Virus record (IMG/VR): IMGVR_UViG_3300037193_001942
Location: 1 to 33,767 of that record
DNA: 33,767 nucleotides
Origin: a virus
Strand: one strand, 5' to 3'
The position numbers were made by a program, and so were the translations under genes. The notes under the pieces were generated by a model, which did no database searches, was not told the DNA's origin, and saw only the letters and a list, made by a program, of their open reading frames with translations. Positions 19,894 to 28,140 of this stretch are shown piece after piece. Position 1 is the first letter of the stretch; each line of letters opens with the position of its first letter.

Positions 19894-20084
19894 TCACCCT
19901 CCGTTACTCATCACTCTGCGTAACTCGCCCTGGCTTGGGTGACGATTACGCAGGGTGAGGGGGGAGGGGTCGGCACGCAGAAACCAGGAGGTCAGGGGAC
20001 CGCCGGGGAACCTGCCTCGCAGTCTGTACGATTCCCGGTCACCCTTTGTAGTCAACGCTGGGTGATCGCCATCCGTCATCACCC
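19894..20084. repeat. Cluster of six GGGTGA/TCACCC motifs: candidate cos/terminase-binding region
   Basis: In the 293-bp gap before the terminase genes the hexamer TCACCC or its complement occurs at 19894-19899, 19937-19942, 19953-19958, 20039-20044, 20060-20065 and 20079-20084. They form large dyads: CTCACCCT…AGGGTGAG (19893-19900/19952-19959) enclosing CTGCGTAA…TTACGCAG (19916-19923/19946-19953, sharing a base), and TGGGTGAT-N11-ATCACCCA (20059-20085). The region is AT-richer. Its position between HNH and terminase small subunit fits a packaging site; a late-promoter operator is the alternative. Confidence 0.5.
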
Positions 20085-20091
20085 AAAGTGA

Positions 20092-20117
20092 TATAACGCT
20101 GTGTTACTCCCGGGAGG
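20092..20117 (+). promoter_or_regulatory. Candidate late promoter -10 and ribosome site of terminase
   Basis: TATAAC (20092-20097) is a strong -10-like hexamer, the only one in the gap. No -35 consensus is found 16-18 bp upstream, so activation by a phage factor such as the sigma-like protein is possible. GGGAGG (20112-20117) is a strong ribosome site 6 nt before ATG 20124. Confidence 0.45.
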
Positions 20118-20123
20118 TCTGTG

Positions 20124-20540
20124 ATGCCGAGGCCGCCGAGTGAGAACCCTGTCCGGCGCAATGCACGGGTCGGCCCGCTCGTTCTGCCGGCGGGCGGGCG
20201 TCAGGGCGACACTCCCGATTGGCCGCTGGAGCTGGTGAGTAGCGCCGAGCTGGGACTCTGGAAGGACCTGTGGGCTACTCCGCAGGCCGTGGCGTGGGAG
20301 CGGCTCGGGTTTACCCGGGTGGTGGCCCGCTACTGCCGTTTCGCGCTGCTCGCGGAGAACGGCAACAAGGACGCGTTCGCCGAGGCCCGCCAGTTGGAGG
20401 ACCGGCTAGGGCTGACGCCGAAGGCGATGCGCCTGCTGCTGTGGACGATCTCCGCCGACGAGGTGGCCGAGAAGCGCGCCGAGAAAGGCCAGGGGGCGCC
20501 GGAGAGGACCGCACGGGGCCGGATCAAGGCCGTGGGCTGA
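20124..20540 (+). CDS. terS: Terminase small subunit-like protein
   Basis: 138 residues from ATG 20124. It is a helical protein with a basic N-terminus (MPRPPSENPVRRNARVGPLV), a WPL/LWKDLWATPQAVAWERLG segment, and helices ending LLLWTISADEVAEKRAEKGQ. It directly precedes, and overlaps by one base, the large subunit, so it is called small terminase by position and by size. Sequence signature is not strong. Role: recognises the packaging site, possibly the GGGTGA cluster just upstream. Confidence 0.72.
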   Translation: MPRPPSENPVRRNARVGPLVLPAGGRQGDTPDWPLELVSSAELGLWKDLWATPQAVAWERLGFTRVVARYCRFALLAENGNKDAFAEARQLEDRLGLTPKAMRLLLWTISADEVAEKRAEKGQGAPERTARGRIKAVG

Positions 20541-22150
20541 TGCCCTGGCGTGGTCCGAGCGAGCCCGGCGAGTTCCCGACGCTCGGCTACCTGGTCGGCG
20601 AGTGGATCGAAGAGCACCTGGTCGTCCCGGACGGCTACCGGCAGGGCGAGCCGTACAAGCTCACCGACGAGATGTGGCGGTTCCTGCTGCACTTCTACCG
20701 GCTCTACCCGCACGCGGGGCCATGGCCGGAGCCGGACGCCCTGCGGTACGCCGGCGGGCAGCTGCGCCGGTCGCAGAAGTGGGGCAAGGACCCGTTCGGT
20801 GCGGCGATCATCTGGGCGGAGGCGCTCGGCCCGACCCGCTTCGACGGGTGGGACGCCGACGGCGAGCCGGTCGGGGCCCCGTATCCGACGCCGCTGATCG
20901 TGTGCCTGGGCACCAGCGAGGAGCAGACCGACAACACCTGGCGGCCGTTCGTCGCCGAGGGGCAGTTGGGGCCGCTGGCGAACTGGCCGGGCCTGGACAT
21001 CGGTCTGACCCGGTGCCTGCTGCCGGGCGGCGGGAAGGTCGAGCCGGTGACGACGTCGGCGAAGGCCCGCCTCGGTGCGCCGCTGACGTTCCTGACGATG
21101 ACCGAGTCGCACCTGTTCACCCTGCAGGGCGGCTACCGCAAGGTGGCCGGCGCGGTGAAGCGCAACGTCGCCGGCATGGACGGCCGGTGGCTGGAGCTCA
21201 CAAACGCGTGGGACCCGTCGGAGGGTTCCGAGGCGCAGGTAACCGGCGACAACCCGGACGAGCGCACCTACGTGGACACGATCGAGCCGCGCCGGGTCGA
21301 GGACCTGGGTGACGACGAGGCGCTGTACGCGGAACTGCTGCGCCAGTACGGCGACAGCGCCCGCGAGCGGGGCGGCTGGGTGAACATCCGCGGCCGCATC
21401 TTCGGCGAGGCCCGGTCGAGCAAGCACATGGAAGCCGACCGGCGCCGCTACTTCCTGAACGAGATCGTCGTCGGCCAGTCGGTATTCGTGGACCCGATCC
21501 GCTGGGACGCCTCGGTCGGCGATGAGCGGCTGAAGCCGGGCGAGCAGATCGCCCTCGGGTTCGACGGCAGCAAGAAGCGGGACGCCACCAGCTTGATCGC
21601 CTGCCGCCTGTCGGACGGGCAGCTGTTCAACCTGCGGACGTGGCAGATCCCGGACGACCCGGAGAAGGCGCTGCAGTGGTCGGTGCCGTCGGTCGAAGTC
21701 GATCAGGTGGTTTCGGCGACGTTCGAGGCGTACGCCGTGGTGATGATGTTCGCCGACCCGTACCGGTGGCAGGACTACCTGGACGTGTGGGCCGGGAAGT
21801 GGCCGAAGCAGGTCGTCGAGTTCCCGACGAACGTCGAGCAGCGTATGGACAAGGCGATCGAGCGGTTCACGACCGCGTTCGCCGGCGGCCAGATCAAGCA
21901 CGACGGCGACGAGACCCTCACCGCGCACGCGAAGAACGCCGTGCTGGTGAAGGGCTCGAAGAGAAAGCAGCGGCCGGGCGAGGAGGAAGAGCTCGCCTCG
22001 CACTACTTGAAGATGGCCAAGCGCGGGAAGGGTCAGCTGATCGACGCGGCGGTGGCCGCCGTGCTCGCCTACGCCGCCCGCGGGCAGGCCATCGAGGACG
22101 GGGCGCTGGTGCCCGAGCCGGTTCAGCCGTTCTTCGCGGCCTGGCGCTGA
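20540..22150 (+). CDS. terL: Terminase large subunit
   Basis: 536 residues from ATG 20540 (TGATG overlap). DNA-packaging ATPase and nuclease. Walker-A-like RRSQKWGKDPFG (76-87), a variant of the usual GKT, is followed by Walker-B-like PLTFLTMTESH (181-191, with E189) and coupling residues. The nuclease domain begins at ALGFDGSKKRDAT (D342, D348) with MMFADPYRWQDYL further on and a C-terminal GQLIDAAVAAVLAYAA helix. Length is normal for HK97-like terminases. It acts with the adjacent small subunit and probably an HNH protein at the portal vertex. Confidence 0.9.
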   Translation: MPWRGPSEPGEFPTLGYLVGEWIEEHLVVPDGYRQGEPYKLTDEMWRFLLHFYRLYPHAGPWPEPDALRYAGGQLRRSQKWGKDPFGAAIIWAEALGPTRFDGWDADGEPVGAPYPTPLIVCLGTSEEQTDNTWRPFVAEGQLGPLANWPGLDIGLTRCLLPGGGKVEPVTTSAKARLGAPLTFLTMTESHLFTLQGGYRKVAGAVKRNVAGMDGRWLELTNAWDPSEGSEAQVTGDNPDERTYVDTIEPRRVEDLGDDEALYAELLRQYGDSARERGGWVNIRGRIFGEARSSKHMEADRRRYFLNEIVVGQSVFVDPIRWDASVGDERLKPGEQIALGFDGSKKRDATSLIACRLSDGQLFNLRTWQIPDDPEKALQWSVPSVEVDQVVSATFEAYAVVMMFADPYRWQDYLDVWAGKWPKQVVEFPTNVEQRMDKAIERFTTAFAGGQIKHDGDETLTAHAKNAVLVKGSKRKQRPGEEEELASHYLKMAKRGKGQLIDAAVAAVLAYAARGQAIEDGALVPEPVQPFFAAWR

Positions 22151-22162
22151 AAGGAAAGCCCC

Positions 22163-22393
22163 GTGACCGTTTACGACCTGACCGCGCGGGTCTCCGCCGA
22201 GGCCCGGCGCTACGAGTTCGCCCGCACGGTGCGGACCGCCTTGCGGGCCGTTCTGACCGCGATAGCCGCGGTGCTCTACGCCGCCGGGTGGGTGGCATTC
22301 AAGACGCTCGCCGGGCTGTGGCTCGTCGCCGTATGGGTCGGCGCGGCCGTGAAGGTGGGCTGGCGGGAGGCCCGCGCCGCCGAACGCACATGA
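22163..22393 (+). CDS. Small membrane protein between terminase and portal
   Basis: 76 residues from GTG 22163 with AAAGGAAAG upstream. Residues 25-44 (RAVLTAIAAVLYAAGWVAFK) and 47-66 (LAGLWLVAVWVGAAVKVGWR) are hydrophobic helices, with charged termini. Placed within the head operon, 12 bp after terminase. No family is recognised; it is unlikely to be a virion protein and may be a small host-membrane factor. Confidence 0.62.
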   Translation: MTVYDLTARVSAEARRYEFARTVRTALRAVLTAIAAVLYAAGWVAFKTLAGLWLVAVWVGAAVKVGWREARAAERT

Positions 22394-22414
22394 CGCTGAC
22401 GGGAGTGTGACCGG

Positions 22415-23785
22415 GTGGGCCTGCTCGAAAAGGTCAGCGCCGCGGCCCGCGGTCGCACGGAGACCCGTTTCTCGGTGGATCAGTGGATTAGTCAGTACCT
22501 GATCCCGTCGCAGTTCCAGTACGGCGGCAACACGTACTCGTTCGGGCTCACGCAGACGCTGGCCGGCCAGCGCGTCCAGCAGGTGGCGGCGACGCTGCCC
22601 GGGTATGCGGCAGCACTGCGGGCGTGCCCGCCGGCGTTCGCGGCGCAGATGGTCCGCGCGCTGGTGATCAGCCAGGCCCGGTTCGCGTTCCGGAACCGGC
22701 CGTCGACGCGGACGCCGCGGCGGATTTTCGGCACATCGGAGCTGTCGATCCTGGAACGGCCGTGGCCGAACGCCACGACCGGCGAGCTGCTGGCACTGAT
22801 GGAGTGGCACGCCGGGCTGACCGGCAACGCGTTCGTGGTCCGTCAGCCCTCCCGGCTGCGGGTGCTGCGCCCGGACTGGACGGCCGTGGTGTACGGCTCG
22901 GAACAGGACCCGGACGACGCGGCGACCGCCCTCGACGGGGAGATCATCGGCTACGTCTACCAGAACGGCGGCATCGGCTCCGGGCGAGGCAAGCCACAGA
23001 CCATGCTCCGCGAAGAGGTGGCCCACTGGTCGCCGATCCCGGACCCGGAGCGGCCCGGAATGGGCCAGTCCTGGGTCACCGCGGCGCTCGCCGACATTCA
23101 GGGCGACCGGGCGGCCACCCAGCACAAGCTGAAGTTCTTCGAGAACGGCGCCACCCCGAACATGGTCGTCTCGGGCATCACCGCGGCGAACCGGGATCAG
23201 TTCAACGAGATCGTCGCCGCGATGGACGAGAGCCACGCCGGGGTCGCCAACGCGTACAAGACGCTGTACCTGGCGGCCGGCGCCGACGCGACCGTGGTCG
23301 GCGCCGACCTCAAGCAGCTGGACTTCAAGGCCACCCAGGGCGCCGGCGAGACCCGCATCGCGATGCTCGGTCGGGTGCCTGCGCCGCTGCTGCAGATCTC
23401 CGAGGGCCTGGCCGGATCGAGCCTGAATGCGGGCAACTTCGGCATGGCCCGGCGCATCTTCGCCGACAGCTGGGTGTATCCGAGCCTGCAGGACGTCTCC
23501 GCTGCCCTGGCGCCGCTGTTGCGCGTGCCGGGCGACGCGGAACTGTGGTTCGACACCACCGACATCCCGCTGCTGCGCGAGGACGCCAAGGACGCCGCCG
23601 AGATCACCGAGATCCAGGCGCGCACCATCGGCGGCCTCGTCAAAGAGGGCTTCACCCCCGAGTCGGCCAAGGCTGCCGTCCTCGGCCAGAACATGGCGCT
23701 GCTCGAACACTCCGGGCTTGTCAGCGTCCAGCTGCAGGTGCCCGGCACCGTCACCTCACCCCAGCCCCCGGGAGGCACCACGTGA
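22415..23785 (+). CDS. Portal protein (HK97 family)
   Basis: 456 residues from GTG 22415 with GGGAG upstream. It forms the dodecameric ring for DNA entry and connector attachment. Family cues: the N-terminal VQQVAATLPGYAAALRACPP region, LLALMEWHAGLTGNAFVVRQ, WTAVVYGSEQDPD, RFYENGA-like FFENGATPNMVVSG, LGRVPAPLLQISEGLAG and the final LWFDTTDIPLLREDAKDAAE, all in order for the HK97/gp3 portal fold. It lies directly before the prohead protease with 4 nt overlap. Confidence 0.88.
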   Translation: MGLLEKVSAAARGRTETRFSVDQWISQYLIPSQFQYGGNTYSFGLTQTLAGQRVQQVAATLPGYAAALRACPPAFAAQMVRALVISQARFAFRNRPSTRTPRRIFGTSELSILERPWPNATTGELLALMEWHAGLTGNAFVVRQPSRLRVLRPDWTAVVYGSEQDPDDAATALDGEIIGYVYQNGGIGSGRGKPQTMLREEVAHWSPIPDPERPGMGQSWVTAALADIQGDRAATQHKLKFFENGATPNMVVSGITAANRDQFNEIVAAMDESHAGVANAYKTLYLAAGADATVVGADLKQLDFKATQGAGETRIAMLGRVPAPLLQISEGLAGSSLNAGNFGMARRIFADSWVYPSLQDVSAALAPLLRVPGDAELWFDTTDIPLLREDAKDAAEITEIQARTIGGLVKEGFTPESAKAAVLGQNMALLEHSGLVSVQLQVPGTVTSPQPPGGTT

Positions 23786-24579
23786 GTACCACCCTGGCCC
23801 GGCCGGCGGGGATCTGTCTGCGGGCGGCCGAGTTCCGCGCAGACGACGACCCCGGCGACGGCCGCACCCTGACCGGCTACGCCGCCGTGTTCAACTCGCC
23901 GACCCGGATCCGGTCATGGGAAGGCGAGTTCGACGAGGTGATCGCCCCGGGCGCGTTCAAGCGGACCCTGCGCGAGCGGACCCCGGTGCTGCAGTTCGAC
24001 CACGGCCGCGACCAGCGCACCGGCACCGTGCCGATCGGGTCGATCGACGACCTGCGCGAGGACGAGCAGGGTCTGTTCGTGTCGGCGCGCCTGTTCGACA
24101 ACCCGGTGGTCGAGCCGATCCGGCAGGCCATCGCCGGCAAGGCCATCACGGGCATGTCGTTCCGGTTCGCCGTCGCCGAGGAGCGATGGACCGACTCCGA
24201 CGGCAAGAAGGTCCGCGACGACGAACTCGCCCGGCTGCTGTGGGAGCCGGGTGACCGCGGCCCGCTGAAGCGCACGATTCTGCGCGTCGACCCGCTGTTC
24301 GAGCTCGGCCCGGTCGTGTTCCCCGCCTACGACTCCACCTCCGTCGGTGTGCGGTCGCTGCTGGCGCAGCTGACCCCCGACGAGCACCGCGAGATGCTGC
24401 GCGAACTGGCCGCCGAACTGCGGCAGGCCGGGCAGCTCCCAGACCTCACCGGGCGACCCGCGCAGGGTGCGGGTGGCGGTGAGCCAGGCACGCAGCCAGG
24501 GAACGGCGAGCGGCCAACCGTTTCGACCCGTTCGCTCGCCGACGACGGTGAGCTTCGCCTGAGAGGCATCCTGAAGTGA
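23782..24579 (+). CDS. Prohead protease (HK97 / U35 family)
   Basis: 265 residues from GTG 23782 (overlap with portal). It matures the prohead by cleaving the N-terminal scaffold of the capsid protein. Visible family features: LTGYAAVFNSPTRIRSW, EVIAPGAFKRTLRE, catalytic H74 in VLQFDHG, and catalytic S126 in GKAITGMSFRF, followed by RTILRVDPLFELGPVVFPAY. An acidic and Gly/Pro-rich C-terminal tail (about 190-265) is likely auto-processed. Genes on either side (portal and capsid) confirm the role. Confidence 0.92.
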   Translation: MSTTLARPAGICLRAAEFRADDDPGDGRTLTGYAAVFNSPTRIRSWEGEFDEVIAPGAFKRTLRERTPVLQFDHGRDQRTGTVPIGSIDDLREDEQGLFVSARLFDNPVVEPIRQAIAGKAITGMSFRFAVAEERWTDSDGKKVRDDELARLLWEPGDRGPLKRTILRVDPLFELGPVVFPAYDSTSVGVRSLLAQLTPDEHREMLRELAAELRQAGQLPDLTGRPAQGAGGGEPGTQPGNGERPTVSTRSLADDGELRLRGILK

Positions 24580-26057
24580 CCGAGATTCTCGACGAGCTGC
24601 GCGGCAAGGATGCCGCGGACCTCAAGGACGCCGGCCTGCCCGACGAGCTGCGCGGCAAGACCCCGGATGAGCTGGCCCGCTACGTCGAGGTGCTCGACGC
24701 GCACCTGCGCGCCCTGCATCAGGACGACGACACCGGCGAACTGCGCGACAAGACGCCGGACGAGCAGAAGGCGTTCGACTACGGCCTCAAGCTGCGCGAC
24801 CTGGCGATCGCCCGGATCGAGGAGCACCGCAACATCCAGGAGATCTTCCGCCGCAAGCCGAAGTCGGTCGAGCGGGCACTCGCCAACATCAAGTACGGCG
24901 ACGAGCCCGGCGGCAGCGTCATCCGGCTGTCCACCGCCGAAGCCCGCGACAAGGCGCTGCGCGTCCTCGACGACCGCAACGCCGCGGCGCACCTGCGTTC
25001 CGACCAGAAGGACCAGGTCGAGAAGGCGGTCCGCCGCAACTCCGACATCGCCCGGCGCATCCTGGTTACCGAGAACGACGCCTACCGGTCGGCGTGGATG
25101 AAACTGGCCACCGACCCGCACCCGATGCTCACCGACGACGAGCGCCACGCCGTGCTCGCCTACAACGAGTACCGGGCCATGTCCGAGGGCACGACCACCG
25201 CCGGCGGCTTCGGCATCCCGGTGTTCATCGACCCGTCGATCATCCTGACCGCGCAGGGCAGCGGGAACCCGTTCCTGACGCTCGCCAAGCAGGTGGACGT
25301 CAACACCAACATCTGGAAGGGCGTCAGCTCGGCCGGCGTGTCCTGGGCGTTCCAGTCCGAAGGCGTGGCCGTCACCGACAACTCCCCAACCCTGGCGCAG
25401 CCGCAGGTTCAGGTGTACATGGCCCGCGGTTTCATCCCGTTTTCGATCGAGGTCGGGCAGGACTACCCGGGCTTCGCCGACGAGATGCAGACGCTGCTGG
25501 CGTCCGGCTACGACGAGCTGCTCGTGGACAAGTTCACCCGCGGCTCCGGCACCGGCGAGCCCACCGGCATCGTGACCGCCCTGAGCGCGAACACCAACGT
25601 GCGGGTGACGGTGACGACCGGCGGCTCGTTCGGCACCCCCGACCCGTACAAGGTGTGGAAGGCGCTGCCGCAGCGCTACCGGCGGATGGCGAACTGGATG
25701 ATGAGCGTCGGCGTGAACAACGCCGTTCGCCAGCTCGGCACCGCGAACGTGTTCCACGCGTTCACCGAGAACCTGCCCGCCGAGTGGGCCGACACCCTGT
25801 TCGGCAAGGGCGTGTACGAGACGCCGTACATGAACGACGTCACCACCTCCACCTCGGCCACCACCGAGCTGGCCGTGGTCGGCGACTGGGCGAACTACGT
25901 GATCGCCCGCCGCGGCGGCATGAGTGTCGAGCTGGTGCCGCAGCTGTTCGACGTCACCAACAACCGGCCGACCGGCCAGCGCGGCTGGTTCGCGTACGCC
26001 CGGATCGGCGGCAACTCGGTCAACGACCTCGGTTTCCGGCTGCTCGTCAACGCCTGA
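24576..26057 (+). CDS. Major capsid protein, HK97 fold, with N-terminal scaffold
   Basis: 493 residues from GTG 24576 (GTGA overlap with protease). The N-terminal about 170 residues are charged and helical and act as the delta/scaffold domain. The HK97-fold body begins near ALAYNEYRAMSEGTTTAGGF-like residues at 190-210 and continues with QVDVNTNIWKGV, WAFQSEGVAV, the P-domain region FIPFSIEVGQDYPGF, and the A-domain end YVIARRGGMSVELVPQLFDV. The N-terminus has three repeats of (D/G)ELRxK: residues 6-11, 23-28 and 54-59. The protease upstream would remove the scaffold. Confidence 0.93.
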   Translation: MTEILDELRGKDAADLKDAGLPDELRGKTPDELARYVEVLDAHLRALHQDDDTGELRDKTPDEQKAFDYGLKLRDLAIARIEEHRNIQEIFRRKPKSVERALANIKYGDEPGGSVIRLSTAEARDKALRVLDDRNAAAHLRSDQKDQVEKAVRRNSDIARRILVTENDAYRSAWMKLATDPHPMLTDDERHAVLAYNEYRAMSEGTTTAGGFGIPVFIDPSIILTAQGSGNPFLTLAKQVDVNTNIWKGVSSAGVSWAFQSEGVAVTDNSPTLAQPQVQVYMARGFIPFSIEVGQDYPGFADEMQTLLASGYDELLVDKFTRGSGTGEPTGIVTALSANTNVRVTVTTGGSFGTPDPYKVWKALPQRYRRMANWMMSVGVNNAVRQLGTANVFHAFTENLPAEWADTLFGKGVYETPYMNDVTTSTSATTELAVVGDWANYVIARRGGMSVELVPQLFDVTNNRPTGQRGWFAYARIGGNSVNDLGFRLLVNA

Positions 26058-26067
26058 TCGCCAGCGA

Positions 26068-26093
26068 CGCCGGGGAGTGCCCGCTCCCCGGCG
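26068..26093 (+). terminator. Hairpin after the capsid gene, flanked by direct repeats
   Basis: Perfect 10-bp stem CGCCGGGGAG / CTCCCCGGCG with loop TGCCCG. It is flanked by CGCCTGATCG (26051-26060, containing the capsid stop) and CGCCTGATCG (26092-26101). It may lower downstream expression relative to capsid or stabilise the capsid mRNA. Confidence 0.7.
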
Positions 26094-26152
26094 CCTGATC
26101 GGCAAGGGGTGGCACGCTCGCACGCCGTACCTACCCCTCCCGAGGAGGAGCC

Positions 26153-26359
26153 ATGCCCGAGACCAAGCCCGAAACCGGCAAGGCCGACACGAAGCCCGAC
26201 CGCACCGCGCGGGTGGGCGGCCAGCTCGCGCCGGCGGCCGAGTCCTCCGACCCGGCCGTACACCAGCTGCTCGGTGACATCCAGACCGCGCAGATGAACG
26301 ACGACAAGGACGCCGAGGCCGCGGCCCGCGAGGACCTGCGCGCCCTCGGCTACGAGTGA
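26153..26359 (+). CDS. Small acidic protein after the capsid gene
   Basis: 68 residues from ATG 26153 with GAGGAGGAG upstream, a very strong ribosome site. Disordered basic/polar N-terminus (PETKPETGKADTKPDRTAR) and an acidic helix ending DAEAAAREDLRALGYE. It lies between two hairpin groups. Small ORFs here are often head-assembly or decoration factors, but no family is recognised. Confidence 0.62.
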   Translation: MPETKPETGKADTKPDRTARVGGQLAPAAESSDPAVHQLLGDIQTAQMNDDKDAEAAAREDLRALGYE

Positions 26360-26366
26360 CACGCAA

Positions 26367-26425
26367 CCTGCGGTAGCGCACCGCAGGCCAGGAAGCCCCC
26401 GGGAACTCCAGGCCCGGGGGCTTCC
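26367..26425 (+). terminator. Tandem hairpins downstream of capsid block
   Basis: First: CCTGCGG-N7-CCGCAGG (26367-26387). Second: a perfect 13-bp stem GGAAGCCCCCGGG / CCCGGGGGCTTCC with a 9-nt loop (26391-26425). With the hairpin at 26068 this makes three strong structures between the capsid gene and the sugar-cassette genes, a likely attenuation point in the late operon. Confidence 0.75.
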
Positions 26426-26442
26426 GCACACCTGGAGGAAAC

Positions 26443-26679
26443 ATGGACGTCGTCTACGCGACCGCCACCGCGGTCGTCCCCCTGCCCGGCGGAGGCCGGG
26501 CGCACGTCGCCAAGGGCACGCACTGGCCCGCCGACGACCCGGTCGTGCTGGGACAGCCGAGCCTGTTCAGCCCGGATGCCCGGTACGGGCTGAACTTCAG
26601 CACGCCGCCGGCCGGGTTCGACGCACCGGTCGAGCAGGCCACCGCAGCCCCCGGCGAACGGCGGAACCGCCGTGGCTGA
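26443..26679 (+). CDS. Hypothetical small protein
   Basis: 78 residues from ATG 26443 with TGGAGGA 7 nt upstream. A short beta-rich domain (DVVYATATAVVPLPGGGRAH) with KGTHWPADDPVV and an Arg-rich tail. Small proteins of this build (W/ADDPVV, then FS and P-rich tail) often follow capsid genes in actinophages; they may act as head-tail or capsid accessory proteins. It overlaps the glycosyltransferase gene by 8 nt. Confidence 0.65.
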   Translation: MDVVYATATAVVPLPGGGRAHVAKGTHWPADDPVVLGQPSLFSPDARYGLNFSTPPAGFDAPVEQATAAPGERRNRRG

Positions 26680-27451
26680 CCGGACTCAGGCCGTCACCGT
26701 CGCCTACGTGTGCGGCAACACCGTCGTCTACTCGTGGCACCGCAGCATGATCGAGCTGATCGGCTACGACGCCGCCAACCACCAGCGCATCATGGCCGGC
26801 GGGTTCATCGCCATGCGACACGGCACCGACGGGCTCGTGACCGCCCGCAACACCGCGGTCAAGACGTTCCTCGCCGAGGACAAGGCCGACTGGCTGTTCT
26901 GGGTCGACACGGACATGGGGTTCGCCCCGGACACCGTGGACCGGCTCCTGGAGGCCGCCGACCCCACCGCACGGCCGATCGTCGGCGCCCTGTGCTTCTC
27001 CCAGCGCGAGGACGAGGCCGACGGGATCGGCGGCTACCGGTGCACCGCCACCCCGACGGTGTACGACTGGGCACACGTGGACGGCCAGTACGGCTGGCAG
27101 GTCCGCTGGGACTTCCCGCCGAACACCGTGACCCGCGTGGGCGGCACCGGCGCCGCGTGCATCCTGATCCACCGGTCGGTGTTCGAGAAGATCGAGGCCG
27201 AACATGGTCGCGCCTGGTACGACCGGGTACCGAACACCACCACCGGGCAGCTGATCGGCGAGGACTTGTCGTTCTGCCTGCGCGCCGGCGCTCTCGGCGT
27301 CCCGATCCACGTGCACACCGGCGTCCCGACCAGCCACTTCAAGTACCTGTGGCTGGGCGAGGAGGACTACTGGCGGCAGGTGGCGTTGCGGTCGGCGCAG
27401 GAGAAGCTGTCCGGCCTCGCGCCGAAGGCAGCCGAGGCGGTGGCGCCGTGA
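26672..27451 (+). CDS. Glycosyltransferase-like protein (GT-A type), capsid-linked
   Basis: 259 residues from GTG 26672, overlapping the previous gene by 8 nt. The N-terminal Rossmann-like part (VTVAYVCGNTVVYSWH, LVTARNTAVKTFL) and DWLFWVDTDMGF at residues 73-84 give D79-x-D81, the metal/nucleotide-sugar DxD motif. A variable middle (VGALCFSQREDEADG) and GEDLSFCLRAGALGVPIHVH provide the acceptor-side signature. Predicted to transfer a sugar from an NDP donor, probably onto virion proteins, given its position just after the capsid gene (inference). Confidence 0.8.
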   Translation: MADRTQAVTVAYVCGNTVVYSWHRSMIELIGYDAANHQRIMAGGFIAMRHGTDGLVTARNTAVKTFLAEDKADWLFWVDTDMGFAPDTVDRLLEAADPTARPIVGALCFSQREDEADGIGGYRCTATPTVYDWAHVDGQYGWQVRWDFPPNTVTRVGGTGAACILIHRSVFEKIEAEHGRAWYDRVPNTTTGQLIGEDLSFCLRAGALGVPIHVHTGVPTSHFKYLWLGEEDYWRQVALRSAQEKLSGLAPKAAEAVAP

Positions 27452-28140
27452 CGGATCTCGTCGTCATCGTGCCGTCCCGCGGCCGCCCCGGCGCCGCCGT
27501 CGAGCTGGCCGCCGCGTTCGCCGAGACGGAGTCCACCAGCCGCCTGGTGTTCGCCGTCGACGACGACGACCCGACCCGCAGCCGGTATCTGGCAGCCCTG
27601 GATGCCTACCCGGCGACCACCGTGCATTTCTGCCTGCCGTTACTGCCCCCGTCGACCATGGTGAAGGCCCTGAATAGCGCGGCCGGCCTGTACGCGAACG
27701 AGGCCTACGCGCTCGGGTTCATGGGCGACGACCACCGGCCCCGCACGCAGGGCTGGGATCGGCTGTACGTGGAGGCGCTGCGCGAGCTGGGCACCGGCAT
27801 CGTCTACGGCAACGACCTCCTGCAGGGCGAGCGGATCCCTACTCAGGTCGCCATGACCGCCGACATTGTGCGGGCGGTCGGGCACATGGCCCCGCCGACG
27901 CTCACCCACCTGTACGTCGACAACTACTGGAAGGACCTCGGCGAGCGCGCCGGATGCCTGCGCTACCTGCCCGACGTCGTGGTGGAGCACATGCACCCGA
28001 TCGCCGGGAAGGCCGCGTGGGACGCCGGGCACGTCCGCGTCAACCAGCGGTCCATGTACCAGCGCGACAGCGACGCCTACGCCGACTACGCCGGTTTGCA
28101 CCTGGCGGTCGACATCGAGAAGGTGAGGGCGCTGCGATGA
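27448..28140 (+). CDS. Second glycosyltransferase-like protein
   Basis: 230 residues from GTG 27448 (GTGA overlap). It begins DLVVIVPSRGRPGAAVELAA, with FAVDDDDPTRSRY giving an Asp cluster (38-41) where a DxD is expected, then LGFMGDDHRPRTQGWDRLYV and GTGIVYGNDLL. This is the GT-A fold of the GT2 type with a shorter C-terminus. It acts with the neighbour GT; the acceptor is unknown. Confidence 0.75.
   Translation: MTDLVVIVPSRGRPGAAVELAAAFAETESTSRLVFAVDDDDPTRSRYLAALDAYPATTVHFCLPLLPPSTMVKALNSAAGLYANEAYALGFMGDDHRPRTQGWDRLYVEALRELGTGIVYGNDLLQGERIPTQVAMTADIVRAVGHMAPPTLTHLYVDNYWKDLGERAGCLRYLPDVVVEHMHPIAGKAAWDAGHVRVNQRSMYQRDSDAYADYAGLHLAVDIEKVRALR

Noticed and set aside
20330-23710. 1126-residue open frame on the minus strand
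   Set aside because: Antisense across terminase and portal; composition (His/Arg/Val/Leu low complexity) is that of a codon-phase shadow, with no domain.
24327-26444. 705-residue open frame on the minus strand
   Set aside because: Antisense to protease and capsid, which have clear family motifs; shadow frame.
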